Below, piece by piece: positions 53,915-62,260 of a stretch of 64,000 nt of DNA. A model generated the notes under the pieces. The model was not told the DNA's origin. It made no database searches and saw nothing but the letters and a program-made list of their open reading frames with translations. The position numbers were made by a program, and so were the translations under genes. The stretch's first letter is position 1. Each line of letters opens with the position of its first letter. Source of the stretch: Sporolactobacillus kofuensis (GTDB lineage Bacteria; Bacillota; Bacilli; Bacillales; Sporolactobacillaceae); assembly GCF_042660205.1 (NCBI RefSeq), contig NZ_JBHSTQ010000004.1:205303-269302 (forward strand). The letters are read 5' to 3'.

Positions 53915-54603
53915 TTCAGCTCGAAGAAGTGACGAAACGCTATCTGACCAAAAAAGCACTCCAGGATGTAAGTCTTCAGATTGAACCCGGTCACATTATC
54001 GGTCTGATCGGATCGAACGGCAGCGGCAAATCCACAACATTGAAGTTGATTTCTGGATTGCTTCGCCCAACAAAAGGGACTGTACTCGTTGATGGAGAAA
54101 TCGCAAGCCGGAGAATTTCCAAGAAAGTTGCCTATCTGTCTGAATTAGACAGCTATTATTCTTTCTTCACAGTAAAGCAGACGGTTGATTTCTATGAACA
54201 GACCTTTGCTGACTTTAATCGCAAGAAGGCGGAAGAGATGCTCGATTTTATGAAACTCGACCGCACGCAAAAAGTGAAACATCTTTCCAAAGGGAATCGC
54301 GGTCGTCTTAAGATTGTTGTGACGCTTTCCAGAGAGGTACCGTTTATTTTAATGGATGAGCCGCTTTCCGGACTGGATCCGATGGTGCGGAGCTCGATCA
54401 TAAAAGGGTTGATTTCATTTATTGACTTAGAAAAGCAAACAGTGATTTTGACGACACATGAATTGCAAGAAATTGAACCGCTGCTCGATACCGTGATCCT
54501 GATCAAGAATGGAGTGATTCTCGATCAGCGCAGTGTTGAAGACATTCGTACGAATGAAAATCTAAGTTTGGTAGATTGGATGGTGGAGAAGTATGGCGAA
54601 TAA
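53911..54603 (+). CDS. yhcG: ABC transporter ATP-binding protein, YhcG-like
   Basis: A 230-residue ATPase. Walker A GSNGSGKSTT, a modified signature LSKGNRGRLKIV in place of LSGGQ, Walker B FILMDEPLSGLDP and the switch His in TTHELQEIE are visible. The LSKGNRGRL signature is the usual form in the YtrB/YhcG branch regulated by YtrA-type repressors. Coupled to yhcF through ATGA and overlapping yhcH by 11 bases. It probably pairs with the YhcE-like membrane protein. Confidence 0.9.
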   Translation: MIQLEEVTKRYLTKKALQDVSLQIEPGHIIGLIGSNGSGKSTTLKLISGLLRPTKGTVLVDGEIASRRISKKVAYLSELDSYYSFFTVKQTVDFYEQTFADFNRKKAEEMLDFMKLDRTQKVKHLSKGNRGRLKIVVTLSREVPFILMDEPLSGLDPMVRSSIIKGLISFIDLEKQTVILTTHELQEIEPLLDTVILIKNGVILDQRSVEDIRTNENLSLVDWMVEKYGE

Positions 54604-55534
54604 TGCCGAGGCAGCTGCGCAACCTGCTGTGCGATTGGAACATGTCAGCAAAAAGATCGGCCGTAAAACGATTATTGATGACTTAAGTTTCGATATCTAC
54701 GGTGGCGAGGTATTTGGGTTTCTTGGACCGAATGGGGCTGGAAAGACGACAACAATCCGGATGATCGTCGGACTGATGCGGATGACGCAGGGCAACATCT
54801 ATATCCAAGGACACAGCATTAAAGGCGACTTCAAGCAGGCGATTCGCCAGGTCGGTGCGATTGTGGAAAACCCGGAAATGTATAAATTTCTGACCGGATA
54901 TCAGAATTTGATTCATTACGCACGTATGATTCCTGGCATCAGCAAAGAACGGATCTTGGAAGTGATCAAACTTGTAGAACTGCAGGGCCGGATCCATGAG
55001 AAGGTGAAGCATTATTCATTAGGTATGCGCCAGCGGCTTGGTGTTGCCCAGGCTCTTCTGCACCATCCTTCGGTACTTATTCTCGACGAACCGACCAATG
55101 GACTCGATCCTCAAGGGATTCATGATTTGCGTAACTACCTGCACAACCTTTCCCGTGAAGAGCATGTAGCAATCATTGTCTCCAGTCACTTGCTCTCAGA
55201 AATGCAGCTGATGTGCGATCGCATCGGAATTATTCAAAAAGGAAAATTAATCGGTGTAGAAACGGTCAACGATTTTATTGAAAAGGGGAGCTCAAAAGTA
55301 CGTATCCAAGTCGATGACGGACGATTGGCGGCTCAAACAGTTAAGGATAAGCTCGCTATTGATGCTGTGTTCATCGACGATACGACGCTTGAGGTACCTG
55401 TTGAACATGAAAAAATCCCGGTCGTTGTGGATACATTGGTCGTCTCTAAAATTAAGATTTACAGCGTCATTGCTGTTGCAAAATCATTAGAGGACAGATT
55501 TTTGGAAGTGACTGGGGGGAAGAGCGTTGAGTAA
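54593..55534 (+). CDS. yhcH: ABC transporter ATP-binding protein, YhcH-like
   Basis: A 313-residue ATPase of the bacitracin/drug exporter (BcrA) type. The ABC domain (about 14-235) has GPNGAGKTTTIRMIVGL, YSLGMRQRLGVAQALL, LILDEPTNGLDPQG and SSHLLSEMQ; a C-terminal extension of about 80 residues follows, as in YhcH and BcrA. It overlaps both neighbours. Together with the YhcI-like permease it should form a second ABC exporter within the same operon. Confidence 0.92.
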   Translation: MANNAEAAAQPAVRLEHVSKKIGRKTIIDDLSFDIYGGEVFGFLGPNGAGKTTTIRMIVGLMRMTQGNIYIQGHSIKGDFKQAIRQVGAIVENPEMYKFLTGYQNLIHYARMIPGISKERILEVIKLVELQGRIHEKVKHYSLGMRQRLGVAQALLHHPSVLILDEPTNGLDPQGIHDLRNYLHNLSREEHVAIIVSSHLLSEMQLMCDRIGIIQKGKLIGVETVNDFIEKGSSKVRIQVDDGRLAAQTVKDKLAIDAVFIDDTTLEVPVEHEKIPVVVDTLVVSKIKIYSVIAVAKSLEDRFLEVTGGKSVE

Positions 55535-56483
55535 CTTCGTTGGCTTACTGCAAAATGAAAACATGAAAATCTATCGAAGAAGTTCTGCAAAAGTGATGAT
55601 GATTATTCTATTAGGTCTCATTTTGGCTGCCGGATTAATCATTAGATTTGGATCAGATCAACCCAAAAGTGATCCGCACTGGAAACAGACACTGATTCAA
55701 GATAATAAGGTGAACCAAAAACAACTTGCTCAAATGAAAGGGAATAAGCAAGTAGCGAATTATCTTAAGAAAACTATTGCAATCAATAAATATCGTATTG
55801 AACATAATCTTAAGCCTTCACCAGGAGAGACCATTTGGAACTTCATGGAAGACGCAGCCGGCAACTTGATCCTTGTAATCAGTGTCTTCACCATCATCGT
55901 TGTATCCACATCAATCGCCAGTGAATTTGACACAGGAACAATTAAGTTACTGCTTATTCGGCCGATTTATCGGACGGAGATCCTTCTCTCAAAATATATT
56001 TCTGCGCTACTCTTTACGGTTGTCTGTCTGATTACTCTTTTTATCGCCTCTTGGTTGCTTGGTGGTCTATTGTTTGGATTTGGTGGAGTAAATGAAGCAC
56101 ATCTCGTCTACGATCACGGTACTGTCTATCAATCAAGCTGGACATTAGCGATCTGGAAAGGGTATTTGCTTAATTGTGTTTCACTCTTTATGACGGTCAC
56201 TTTTGCGGGATTAATCGCATCTGTCTTCCGTAATGGAGGGCTTGCCATTGGCTTATCTATTTTTACAATGATGGCTTCATCGATTGTCATCACGCTTCTC
56301 GGGCGCTACGACTGGGTGAAATATGTACTGTTTGCGAATACGGATTTGACTCAATACACGACAGGTACACCGATAAGAGATGAAATGACACTTGGCTTTT
56401 CACTTGCAGTTCTTGCTGTCTACTACATCCTTTTCATCTTCATTGGCTGGGCATTTTACACGAGGCGGGACATAAAGGCGTGA
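55527..56483 (+). CDS. yhcI: ABC-2 exporter permease, YhcI-like
   Basis: A 318-residue permease with six predicted helices and one large loop after the first (about 45-105, charged). IASEFDTGTIKLLLIRPIYRTEILLSKYISAL is the ABC-2 permease signature of the BcrB/YhcI type, located between helices 2 and 3. The start is TTG, preceded by GGGGGGAAGAG and overlapping the end of yhcH by 8 bases. Last gene of the operon; no clear terminator before repeat J, whose end hairpin may do that job. Confidence 0.88.
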   Translation: MSNFVGLLQNENMKIYRRSSAKVMMIILLGLILAAGLIIRFGSDQPKSDPHWKQTLIQDNKVNQKQLAQMKGNKQVANYLKKTIAINKYRIEHNLKPSPGETIWNFMEDAAGNLILVISVFTIIVVSTSIASEFDTGTIKLLLIRPIYRTEILLSKYISALLFTVVCLITLFIASWLLGGLLFGFGGVNEAHLVYDHGTVYQSSWTLAIWKGYLLNCVSLFMTVTFAGLIASVFRNGGLAIGLSIFTMMASSIVITLLGRYDWVKYVLFANTDLTQYTTGTPIRDEMTLGFSLAVLAVYYILFIFIGWAFYTRRDIKA

Positions 56484-56530
56484 ACACATAGCGAACATTG
56501 GCCAAGCAGACACCTCGGTTTCTTCGAAAG

Positions 56531-56738
56531 ATAAGAAAGCATAAACTTTTTTGCTCAAAATGAAAGTCTAAGGCGTTTGATCAAGAATACAGCGAAGATG
56601 CGAGACGCCTACGGGAGTAGCGTGCCAGCGAGACCCCGCAGACTTTTGCGTGTACGAGGAGGCTCGCGGTGCACCCGCGGCAAGCGAGCAATCGAAGCAC
56701 AATTGATACAAAAATAGATTTCACAGTTTTTGCCCAGT
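56531..56738 (+). repeat. Oriented intergenic repeat, copy J (standard subtype, tandem)
   Basis: ATAAGAAAGCATAAAC at the left end, TTGCTCAAAATG, an insertion of about 28 bases before ACAGCGAAGATGCGAGACG, CCTACGGGAGTAGCGTGCC, GACCCCGCAGACTTTTGCG, GAGGAGGCTCGCGGTGC, CGCGGCAAGCGAGCAATCG, and a one-armed terminal hairpin. Confidence 0.88.
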
Positions 56739-56740
56739 GT

Positions 56741-56935
56741 TTGCTCAAAATGAAAGTCTAAGGCGTTTGATCAAGAATACAGCGAAAATTGCGAGACGCC
56801 TGCGGGAGTAGTGTGCCAGCGAGACCCCGCAGATCTTAGCCTGTACAAGGATGTTCATCAGTTTGCCCGCGGCGAGCAAGAAACCCGCACTTGATGCCAA
56901 ATAGGGCTGGGCAGCTCTTGCCCTATTTTTCTAAT
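56741..56935 (+). repeat. Oriented intergenic repeat, copy K (tandem with J)
   Basis: Repeats copy J at an exact distance of 190 bases (TTGCTCAAAATGAAAGTC at 56551 and 56741), including the same 28-base insertion. The 3' half is more diverged and ends in GGCTGGGC-AGCTCTT-GCCC with TTTTTCTAAT. Confidence 0.88.
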
Positions 56936-57072
56936 GCCTTATGTAATTTTTTCCGAATTATGGATTTGTTACACAGTTTCCGCATGTGTTAATGAAAAGT
57001 TCATAATGGATTTGTGAGAGGAAAAGGTACCAAAAGCAAGAGGCATTGCGCATTCAAGGAGGAGAAAGAATT

Positions 57073-57324
57073 ATGAAGAACATTTTTTCTTTCAAAGTGT
57101 ATGCTGCCGCATTTCGAGTGAAACAGATGATTCGATTTTACAAATACTGTGAAAAATTAGGCCAGGACGTATACATTTACGGAAAGAATCAAGTGAATCA
57201 CATTAACAAGTTGTCGGATTGGCTATCGGTACTCATTGATAATTTGTCGCATGGTGGCGAATGTTTAGTAGTCATTGAGGGGAGCCAAGTCGGCCGGTTG
57301 AGAAAAAACTTTTCAATGGTATAA
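57073..57324 (+). CDS. Small HPr-like protein lacking the active-site His
   Basis: An 83-residue protein with strong AAGGAGGAG before ATG 57073 (the frame continues to 57046). The beta-alpha-beta-beta-alpha-beta order can be read onto HPr: FSFKVYAAAFRVKQMIRFYKYCEKLGQDVYIYG, then NQVNHINKLSDWLSVLIDNLSHGGECLVVIEG, here cited as landmarks. Where HPr has IHARPA around His15 this protein has YAAAFR, so it cannot be phosphorylated there; a Ser in NKLSDW sits near the HPr Ser46 region. Crh of B. subtilis is a precedent for an HPr relative without His15. Assignment by eye only. Confidence 0.5.
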   Translation: MKNIFSFKVYAAAFRVKQMIRFYKYCEKLGQDVYIYGKNQVNHINKLSDWLSVLIDNLSHGGECLVVIEGSQVGRLRKNFSMV

Positions 57325-57353
57325 GGACAGTCAACAAAAAAAGAAAGAAAAAG

Positions 57354-57397
57354 ATAAAAGCAGGTATGACTTCAATTCGGGAAGCATACCTGCTTTT
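57354..57397. terminator. Bidirectional terminator
   Basis: AAAAGCAGGTATG/CATACCTGCTTTT stem between the convergent HPr-like and YkuD genes. Confidence 0.88.
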
Positions 57398-58019
57398 AAC
57401 TATGAATGACCACTTTTGTTTGATAAGGAATGTGCTCATAAACCCATTTTGCATCGGGCACAGTAAGATGGATGCAACCATGTGAATCTTTCTGGCCTAA
57501 TTTCTTCGCATCCGCAGTCAGAATCTGTTGGTTTTGATCCATGGGCACGCTGTGAAAGAGAAATTCACCGTGGTTTTTCCAGGATACCCAGTATTTTGCA
57601 CCTTCCTTGTATTTCGGGGCGTAGAACCATTTGCCCCGCTCTGCCTGAATATAGTAGGTACCGGTTGGTGTCGTGGTGTCTGGGTTTGTATCCTTGCCGG
57701 TTGAGGCAATCATCGTATACAAAATTCTTCGGCCATCTTTAATATAGACCTTTTGTGCTTTAATCGATACATCAATCCAGATCGGTTCATTTTTTTTGAT
57801 AATTGGATAAGCGCCGCCTGAAGGTTTGTTCCAGTTCACAGGGGCTACTTTTTTCTCTTCATTCGCCTTAGATCTTGTTGGTAATTCCACAGTCTTGTGG
57901 TTCTTCACTTGTTGTTCGGAATGATCGGTGGTTTTCTGGGCGGATTGTGAACAGGCGGTTGTCGTCAGTGTCAATAAAAATACGAGCGCGATCAGGTACC
58001 CTTTAGTCCACAAGTTCAT
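57396..58019 (-). CDS. L,D-transpeptidase (YkuD) lipoprotein
   Basis: A 207-residue exported lipoprotein. The signal ends TTTAC with Cys23 as lipidation site; a linker of about 50 polar residues precedes the YkuD domain (about 78-205). The catalytic motif is HSVPM (His156) ... DSHGCIHL (His180, Cys182). Such enzymes form 3-3 cross-links or attach proteins to peptidoglycan; several Bacillus members act on spores. The lack of LysM makes the lipid anchor the likely membrane attachment. Its stop lies inside the shared terminator. Confidence 0.92.
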   Translation of the reverse strand: MNLWTKGYLIALVFLLTLTTTACSQSAQKTTDHSEQQVKNHKTVELPTRSKANEEKKVAPVNWNKPSGGAYPIIKKNEPIWIDVSIKAQKVYIKDGRRILYTMIASTGKDTNPDTTTPTGTYYIQAERGKWFYAPKYKEGAKYWVSWKNHGEFLFHSVPMDQNQQILTADAKKLGQKDSHGCIHLTVPDAKWVYEHIPYQTKVVIHS

Positions 58020-58098
58020 AAATAAACGGGTTGCCTCCTTAATAAAATAATTATTTATCGGTTATAAATTTCGCTACTTATTCCTGAATCTGGGACAA

Positions 58099-58935
58099 TC
58101 AGAGGGATTGAGTACCGAGCGCACCCTCATTCCGACGAATCATCCGCTCATAATAAGCACCAAATTGTTGCGTTTCTTCATGAGAAAGCGATGGAGCAGA
58201 AATGATTGGACCTAAAGAATGCAAGGTTTGTAGAGCTGCATTCACCATTGCTTGCATATCTAGTGATTGTCCGCAGATTTCCTCCAAAGAAGCCATCACC
58301 GCTGGATCAATATTCGGATATACAAAACGTGTGTGTTCGTTTTGTAATCCACGTTGATAAAATTCACGGATCAATTGGGCGCGTGAAGAGCCACTTCCTG
58401 AAATGCAAAGATATAGTTGCACAGCCACGCCATTCTTCACTCGACGCTGGGAAATCCCTGCAAATTTGCGACCGTTACTACTGAGATCATAACGGCCAGG
58501 ACAATAAGAGTGTTCAATTTCTCCAATTTCAAATGTAATACCAAATGAAGTCAACATTTTTTTAATGAACGCGACCATTGCTTGAAAGGCTTCATCGATC
58601 GATAGTGGTCGTGTTTTTTCAGAAAAGATAAGTGAAAGATTTAGTACACCACTATCCAACACAACAGCGAGGCCACCGGAGTTGCGCACGATCGCTTTAA
58701 ATCCGGCATCGCGTAGTGCAGTGAGCCCATCTTTAAAGTGGGGCAGCCGCGTGTCTTGAATGCCAAGCATAACCGTTTGATGATGTACCCATAGCCTGGC
58801 TGTGGATGGTGAATCACCAGCACCAACAGATTGGCAAATCGCATCGTCTATCGCAAAAGATTGTCTGCCGTCAAATCCGCTCCCCAATGTTGATTGGTCA
58901 ATAACACGCCAGACTGGCTGATCGAGCAAAGACAA
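58099..58935 (-). CDS. lipL: Octanoyl-[GcvH]:protein N-octanoyltransferase LipL
   Basis: A 278-residue amidotransferase of the lipoate ligase fold that moves octanoyl groups from GcvH to the E2 subunits of ketoacid dehydrogenases. Catalytic Cys145 lies in IEHSYCPGRYDLS, followed by GRKFAGISQRRVKNGVAVQLYL; RNSGGLAVVLDSGVLNLSLIF forms the acyl pocket. It reads closely with B. subtilis LipL (YwfL), which is also a pta/hemQ neighbour. The start is TTG 58935, nine bases after GGAGG; the frame itself is open to 58995. Confidence 0.92.
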   Translation of the reverse strand: MSLLDQPVWRVIDQSTLGSGFDGRQSFAIDDAICQSVGAGDSPSTARLWVHHQTVMLGIQDTRLPHFKDGLTALRDAGFKAIVRNSGGLAVVLDSGVLNLSLIFSEKTRPLSIDEAFQAMVAFIKKMLTSFGITFEIGEIEHSYCPGRYDLSSNGRKFAGISQRRVKNGVAVQLYLCISGSGSSRAQLIREFYQRGLQNEHTRFVYPNIDPAVMASLEEICGQSLDMQAMVNAALQTLHSLGPIISAPSLSHEETQQFGAYYERMIRRNEGALGTQSL

Positions 58936-59066
58936 ATTGAACCGCCTCCATTTATTTCTTTTGTAGTTAATTATACCAAGGGTTGCGCAAATCAACAGAA
59001 ATCAGATACACGAAGCATTCGATCAGGTGATTACTAAGACAATTATGTGAAAGGAGAGCCTATTAT

Positions 59067-59132
59067 TTGAAGCGCATTCATTATGTGACTATACTGGCAA
59101 TAAAGCGGATGCACGCCATCCCGAGTAGGTGA
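59067..59132 (+). other. Possible 21-codon upstream ORF before the aldo/keto reductase
   Basis: AAGGAGAG at 59050-59057 is followed nine bases later by TTG and 21 codons (starts LKRIHYVTILAIK) ending TGA at 59130-59132. It may be a leader ORF or chance. Confidence 0.25.
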
Positions 59133-59155
59133 ACAGGAAGAGGTGTCATGGGAAG

Positions 59156-59995
59156 ATGATTAGATCAATTAAAGACACGATTCGGTTGAATAATGGTGTA
59201 GAGATGCCCCGCCATGGGTTTGGCTTTTTTTTGATTACTGATGAAGATAAAGGACGGGAGGCAATCAGTCAAGCAGTACGTTCAGGTTATCGTTCGTTTG
59301 ATACAGCGGAGTTTTACAAGAATGAGGCATCGCTTGGTTGTCTGCTCAAAGAAACCGAAGTCCCAAGGCGGGAACTCTTCATCACAACAAAAATTGATAA
59401 TGCCCTTCAAGGTTATGACAGCACACTGCGTGCCATTGAACGCTCATTGAAGGATCTCCAGATTGAACAAATCGATTTAGTACTTGTGCATTGGCCGAGC
59501 AAGAAACATTTCTTTGATACTTGGAAAGCTTTTGAAAAATTGTATGATGAACAATTAGTACGGGCGATCGGTGTCAGTAATTTCGATGTGCACCATTTGG
59601 AGAAACTAGCGACAAAAGCAAATATAATGCCCGCGGTTGACCAATTGGAAATACACCCCTATTTTACCCAGACACGCTTGCGTAACTATTTACAAGCGCA
59701 AGGAATTGCTTCTGAGGCGTGGAGCCCACTTGGTCGAGGCGCAGTTCTTGGAGATCCAGTGATTGCCCAAATTGCCGAGAGTTATGGCAAATCACCGGCG
59801 CAAGTGATTATTCGCTGGCATTTGCAGAGCGGAACGATTGTGATTCCAAAATCACAGACCCCGTCGAGGATTATCCAAAATGCGAATGTCTATGACTTCA
59901 CGCTCACTGATGAGGAAGTCAAAGCGATTGATGCACTTGATCGGAAGGATGGCCGCAATGGCCCGGTTCCAGATGAAGTTTTTGAAGAAATATAA
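59156..59995 (+). CDS. Aldo/keto reductase
   Basis: A 279-residue NADPH-dependent TIM-barrel oxidoreductase of the AKR5 type. The catalytic tetrad is visible: Asp and Tyr in SFDTAEFYKNE, Lys in FITTKI, His in LVLVHWPS. Cofactor residues lie in IPKSQTPSRIIQNANV near the C-terminus. GVSNFDVHHLEKL and AWSPLGRGAVLGDPVI are family signatures. The ATG at 59156 follows AAGAGG at 12 bases; GTG 59129 is an alternative. Substrate unknown. Confidence 0.9.
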   Translation: MIRSIKDTIRLNNGVEMPRHGFGFFLITDEDKGREAISQAVRSGYRSFDTAEFYKNEASLGCLLKETEVPRRELFITTKIDNALQGYDSTLRAIERSLKDLQIEQIDLVLVHWPSKKHFFDTWKAFEKLYDEQLVRAIGVSNFDVHHLEKLATKANIMPAVDQLEIHPYFTQTRLRNYLQAQGIASEAWSPLGRGAVLGDPVIAQIAESYGKSPAQVIIRWHLQSGTIVIPKSQTPSRIIQNANVYDFTLTDEEVKAIDALDRKDGRNGPVPDEVFEEI

Positions 59996-60001
59996 GAGAG
60001 C

Positions 60002-60036
60002 AGATGAGCATCCGTTGGCGATGCTCATCTTTTTAC
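60002..60036 (+). terminator. Terminator after the aldo/keto reductase gene
   Basis: AGATGAGCATC/GATGCTCATCT stem followed by TTTTT. Confidence 0.92.
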
Positions 60037-60159
60037 ACAGAAGAGGTATAGAAATTCAGAGGTCTTTCGTGTACATGCATTTCTGCTTGTCTGCACCAAA
60101 TTTTCATTAGGTGAATGAAGGGAGCCAATCTATTTTGTATAGGAAATAGCTCTGCCTGC

Positions 60160-60188
60160 TTGTCATTACCTATATCCACCTTTATAAT
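60160..60188 (+). promoter_or_regulatory. Promoter of the queuosine operon
   Basis: TTGTCA - 17 bases - TATAAT; transcription would begin near 60195, at the first base or so of the structured leader. Confidence 0.75.
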
Positions 60189-60189
60189 C

Positions 60190-60255
60190 AAGAGGTTGCG
60201 CTTGGCAGAGTTCGAAACCCTCCTCTGCCCTACCAAAAAAACTACGGGAGTGATC
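60190..60255 (+). promoter_or_regulatory. Candidate preQ1-type riboswitch leader
   Basis: A compact leader of about 65 bases: GGCAGAG (60209-60215) pairs with CTCTGCC with a loop starting TTC, and a following CCAAAAAAACTAC tail resembles the A-rich tail of preQ1-I riboswitches. The ribosome site GGGAG follows directly, and CTCC in the loop could pair with it. The loop is not the canonical preQ1-I sequence, so this may be a variant or another translation control element. The gene context (queuosine transporter, queF, queC) supports it. Confidence 0.45.
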
Positions 60256-60259
60256 TCTA

Positions 60260-60934
60260 ATGGATTCATTACAATCGAAAGTCGAAGTACCTTTCAAACT
60301 CATTTTTCTGGCAATGGTGTTTATTACTTGTCTTATTGCCGCAAATCTTGTTGCCTCTAAGCTTTTCACGATCGACGGCTTTTCAATGACGTCGGGCATT
60401 ATTATCTATCCACTTACTTTTCTCATTCTTGATAGTATTACCGAATGCTGGGGTAAACCGGTAGCTCAACGGATCATTTGGATCGGCTTGCTCGCAAATC
60501 TTCTTTTTGTTTTGCTGTTGCAGCTTGCGATTCATTTGCCGGCAGCGCCCTTTTGGAAAGGGCAGGAGGCATTTGCTACGATACTAGGGGCGATGCCCCG
60601 CGTCGTACTTGCTTCACTTTGCGGGTATACCGTTTCACAAACCCTTGATATTGCTATTTTCGTCGGTTTAAAGAAACGTACGAAAGGTAAGATGCTTTGG
60701 CTGCGCAGTTTACTAAGCACAGCCATTAGCCAACTTGCAGATTCAACAGTGTTTATGTTTGTGGGTTTTGCAGGAATTTTGCCGATAACTGCAATTCTGA
60801 CCACGATTAGCACAGAATACCTACTTAAATTTTCTTATGCGATCATTGGCGTTCCGGTCATTTATTTAATTGTAGGCTGGATCCGCGGTCGTAGAGCAGG
60901 TCAAGCGAAACAAACGCTTGCAGACCAAGAATAA
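60260..60934 (+). CDS. Queuosine precursor transporter (VUT/ECF family, YhhQ/YpdP type)
   Basis: A 224-residue membrane protein with six predicted helices that imports queuosine precursors such as preQ0 or preQ1. FLAMVFITCLIAANLVASKLFTI at the start, YPLTFLILDSITECWG (the YPxxFxxxDxxxExxG signature) and LRSLLSTAISQLADSTVFMFVGFAG (S-x-x-Q-x-x-D) identify the family. GGGAG precedes the ATG at nine bases. First gene of an operon with queF 14 bases and queC 58 bases further on. Confidence 0.9.
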   Translation: MDSLQSKVEVPFKLIFLAMVFITCLIAANLVASKLFTIDGFSMTSGIIIYPLTFLILDSITECWGKPVAQRIIWIGLLANLLFVLLLQLAIHLPAAPFWKGQEAFATILGAMPRVVLASLCGYTVSQTLDIAIFVGLKKRTKGKMLWLRSLLSTAISQLADSTVFMFVGFAGILPITAILTTISTEYLLKFSYAIIGVPVIYLIVGWIRGRRAGQAKQTLADQE

Positions 60935-60948
60935 GAGGATGATGATCA

Positions 60949-61437
60949 ATGACTGATCGAAAGAATGACGGTTTAACGCTACTTGGAAATAAAGGCACGC
61001 ACTATATATTTGATTATGATCCGAAACTACTTGAAACCTTCCAGAATGTTCATCCGGATCGCGATTACTTTGTTAAATTTAATTTTCCGGAATTTACAAG
61101 CCTGTGTCCAATTACGCATCAACCCGACTTCGCAACTTTGCATATCAGCTATGTCCCAGGAGAACGCATGGTTGAGAGCAAATCGCTCAAGCTTTATTTG
61201 TTTAGCTTTCGCAATCATGGGGATTTTCATGAAGATTGTATCAATAAAATCGCAGATGATTTGATTAAACTGATGGATCCGAAATACTTGGAAGTTTGGG
61301 GGAAATTTCTTCCTCGTGGCGGAATCAGTATTGATCCGTATGTGAACTATGGAAAGAAGGGTACACCATGGGAGGCAGTCGCCTTTGAACGGCTGAGCAA
61401 ACATGACCTGTACCCAGAGCACATCGATAATCGCTAA
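60949..61437 (+). CDS. queF: NADPH-dependent 7-cyano-7-deazaguanine reductase
   Basis: A 162-residue tunnel-fold enzyme that reduces preQ0 to preQ1 for queuosine tRNA modification. The nucleophile Cys53 (FTSLCPIT) and Asp60 (HQPDFATLHISYVPGERMVESKSLKLYL) are the expected pair, and FRNHGDFHEDCINKI contains the substrate Glu/His. It is the short, single-domain type of B. subtilis. Ribosome site AAGAGGATG is close to the ATG. Middle gene of the queuosine set. Confidence 0.96.
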   Translation: MTDRKNDGLTLLGNKGTHYIFDYDPKLLETFQNVHPDRDYFVKFNFPEFTSLCPITHQPDFATLHISYVPGERMVESKSLKLYLFSFRNHGDFHEDCINKIADDLIKLMDPKYLEVWGKFLPRGGISIDPYVNYGKKGTPWEAVAFERLSKHDLYPEHIDNR

Positions 61438-61495
61438 CGACGATAGAAAAGTTTTCATTCGCTACATGCGGTATATGCAAAGGGTTGATTAACTA

Positions 61496-62185
61496 ATGAA
61501 AAAAGCAGTTGTTGTATTAAGCGGCGGATTGGACAGTACTACATGTATGAGCGTGGCTCAAAATGAAGGCTATACGCTCTATCCAATAACGTTCCGTTAT
61601 GGACAGCGTCATCAGCGTGAAGTAGAACAAGCAAAAAAAATTGCAGATTTCTATAGTGTTCATGAACATCGTATCGTTGACTTGGACTTCTTCAGACAAT
61701 TAGGGGGGAGTGCTTTGACGGATGCCTCTATTGAAGTTCCTGATCAAGGTGAAGATCAGGGTATCCCTGTTACCTATGTGCCTGCTCGAAATATGATTTT
61801 TCTCTCACTTGCCACTGCCTATGCGGAAGTCATTGATGCGGAAGCTATTTTTACCGGGGTTTCGTCCGTCGATTACAGTGGCTACCCGGATTGTCGCCCT
61901 GAATTTATTCAGAGTATGAATCAAACGATTAACTTAGCGACAAAGACGGGTGTAAGTACTCATCATTTGAAAATAAAAACGCCATTAATGCAGCTGACTA
62001 AGGGAGAGACCGTCCGTCTTGGCAACACATTAGGTGCTCCATACCAGCTTACCACCTCCTGCTATAATGGTGATACAGAAGCATGTGGGACTTGTGACAG
62101 CTGCCGGCTGAGAATCAAAGGATTCAAAGATGCGGGAGCAGTTGATCCGATTCCGTACAAGATTACGATTGATTGGAACAAATAA
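61496..62185 (+). CDS. queC: 7-Cyano-7-deazaguanine synthase
   Basis: A 229-residue PP-loop ATPase that makes preQ0 from carboxy-deazaguanine and ammonia. The P-loop VVLSGGLDSTTCM is at residues 7-19, VPARNMIFLSLATAYAEV near 95, and the zinc site near the C-terminus has four Cys (SCYNGDTEACGTCDSCR). The usual partners queD and queE, which provide its substrate, are not next to it. Ends in a strong terminator. Confidence 0.96.
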   Translation: MKKAVVVLSGGLDSTTCMSVAQNEGYTLYPITFRYGQRHQREVEQAKKIADFYSVHEHRIVDLDFFRQLGGSALTDASIEVPDQGEDQGIPVTYVPARNMIFLSLATAYAEVIDAEAIFTGVSSVDYSGYPDCRPEFIQSMNQTINLATKTGVSTHHLKIKTPLMQLTKGETVRLGNTLGAPYQLTTSCYNGDTEACGTCDSCRLRIKGFKDAGAVDPIPYKITIDWNK

Positions 62186-62198
62186 CCAAAAGTAATGA

Positions 62199-62231
62199 TG
62201 AAGAGCAGAAGTCAACTTCTGCTCTTTTTGT
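62199..62231 (+). terminator. Terminator of the queuosine operon
   Basis: AAGAGCAGAAG-TCAA-CTTCTGCTCTT followed by TTT. Confidence 0.92.
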
Positions 62232-62260
62232 TTCGCACTAAATTCGCGGTTTAATTAAAG

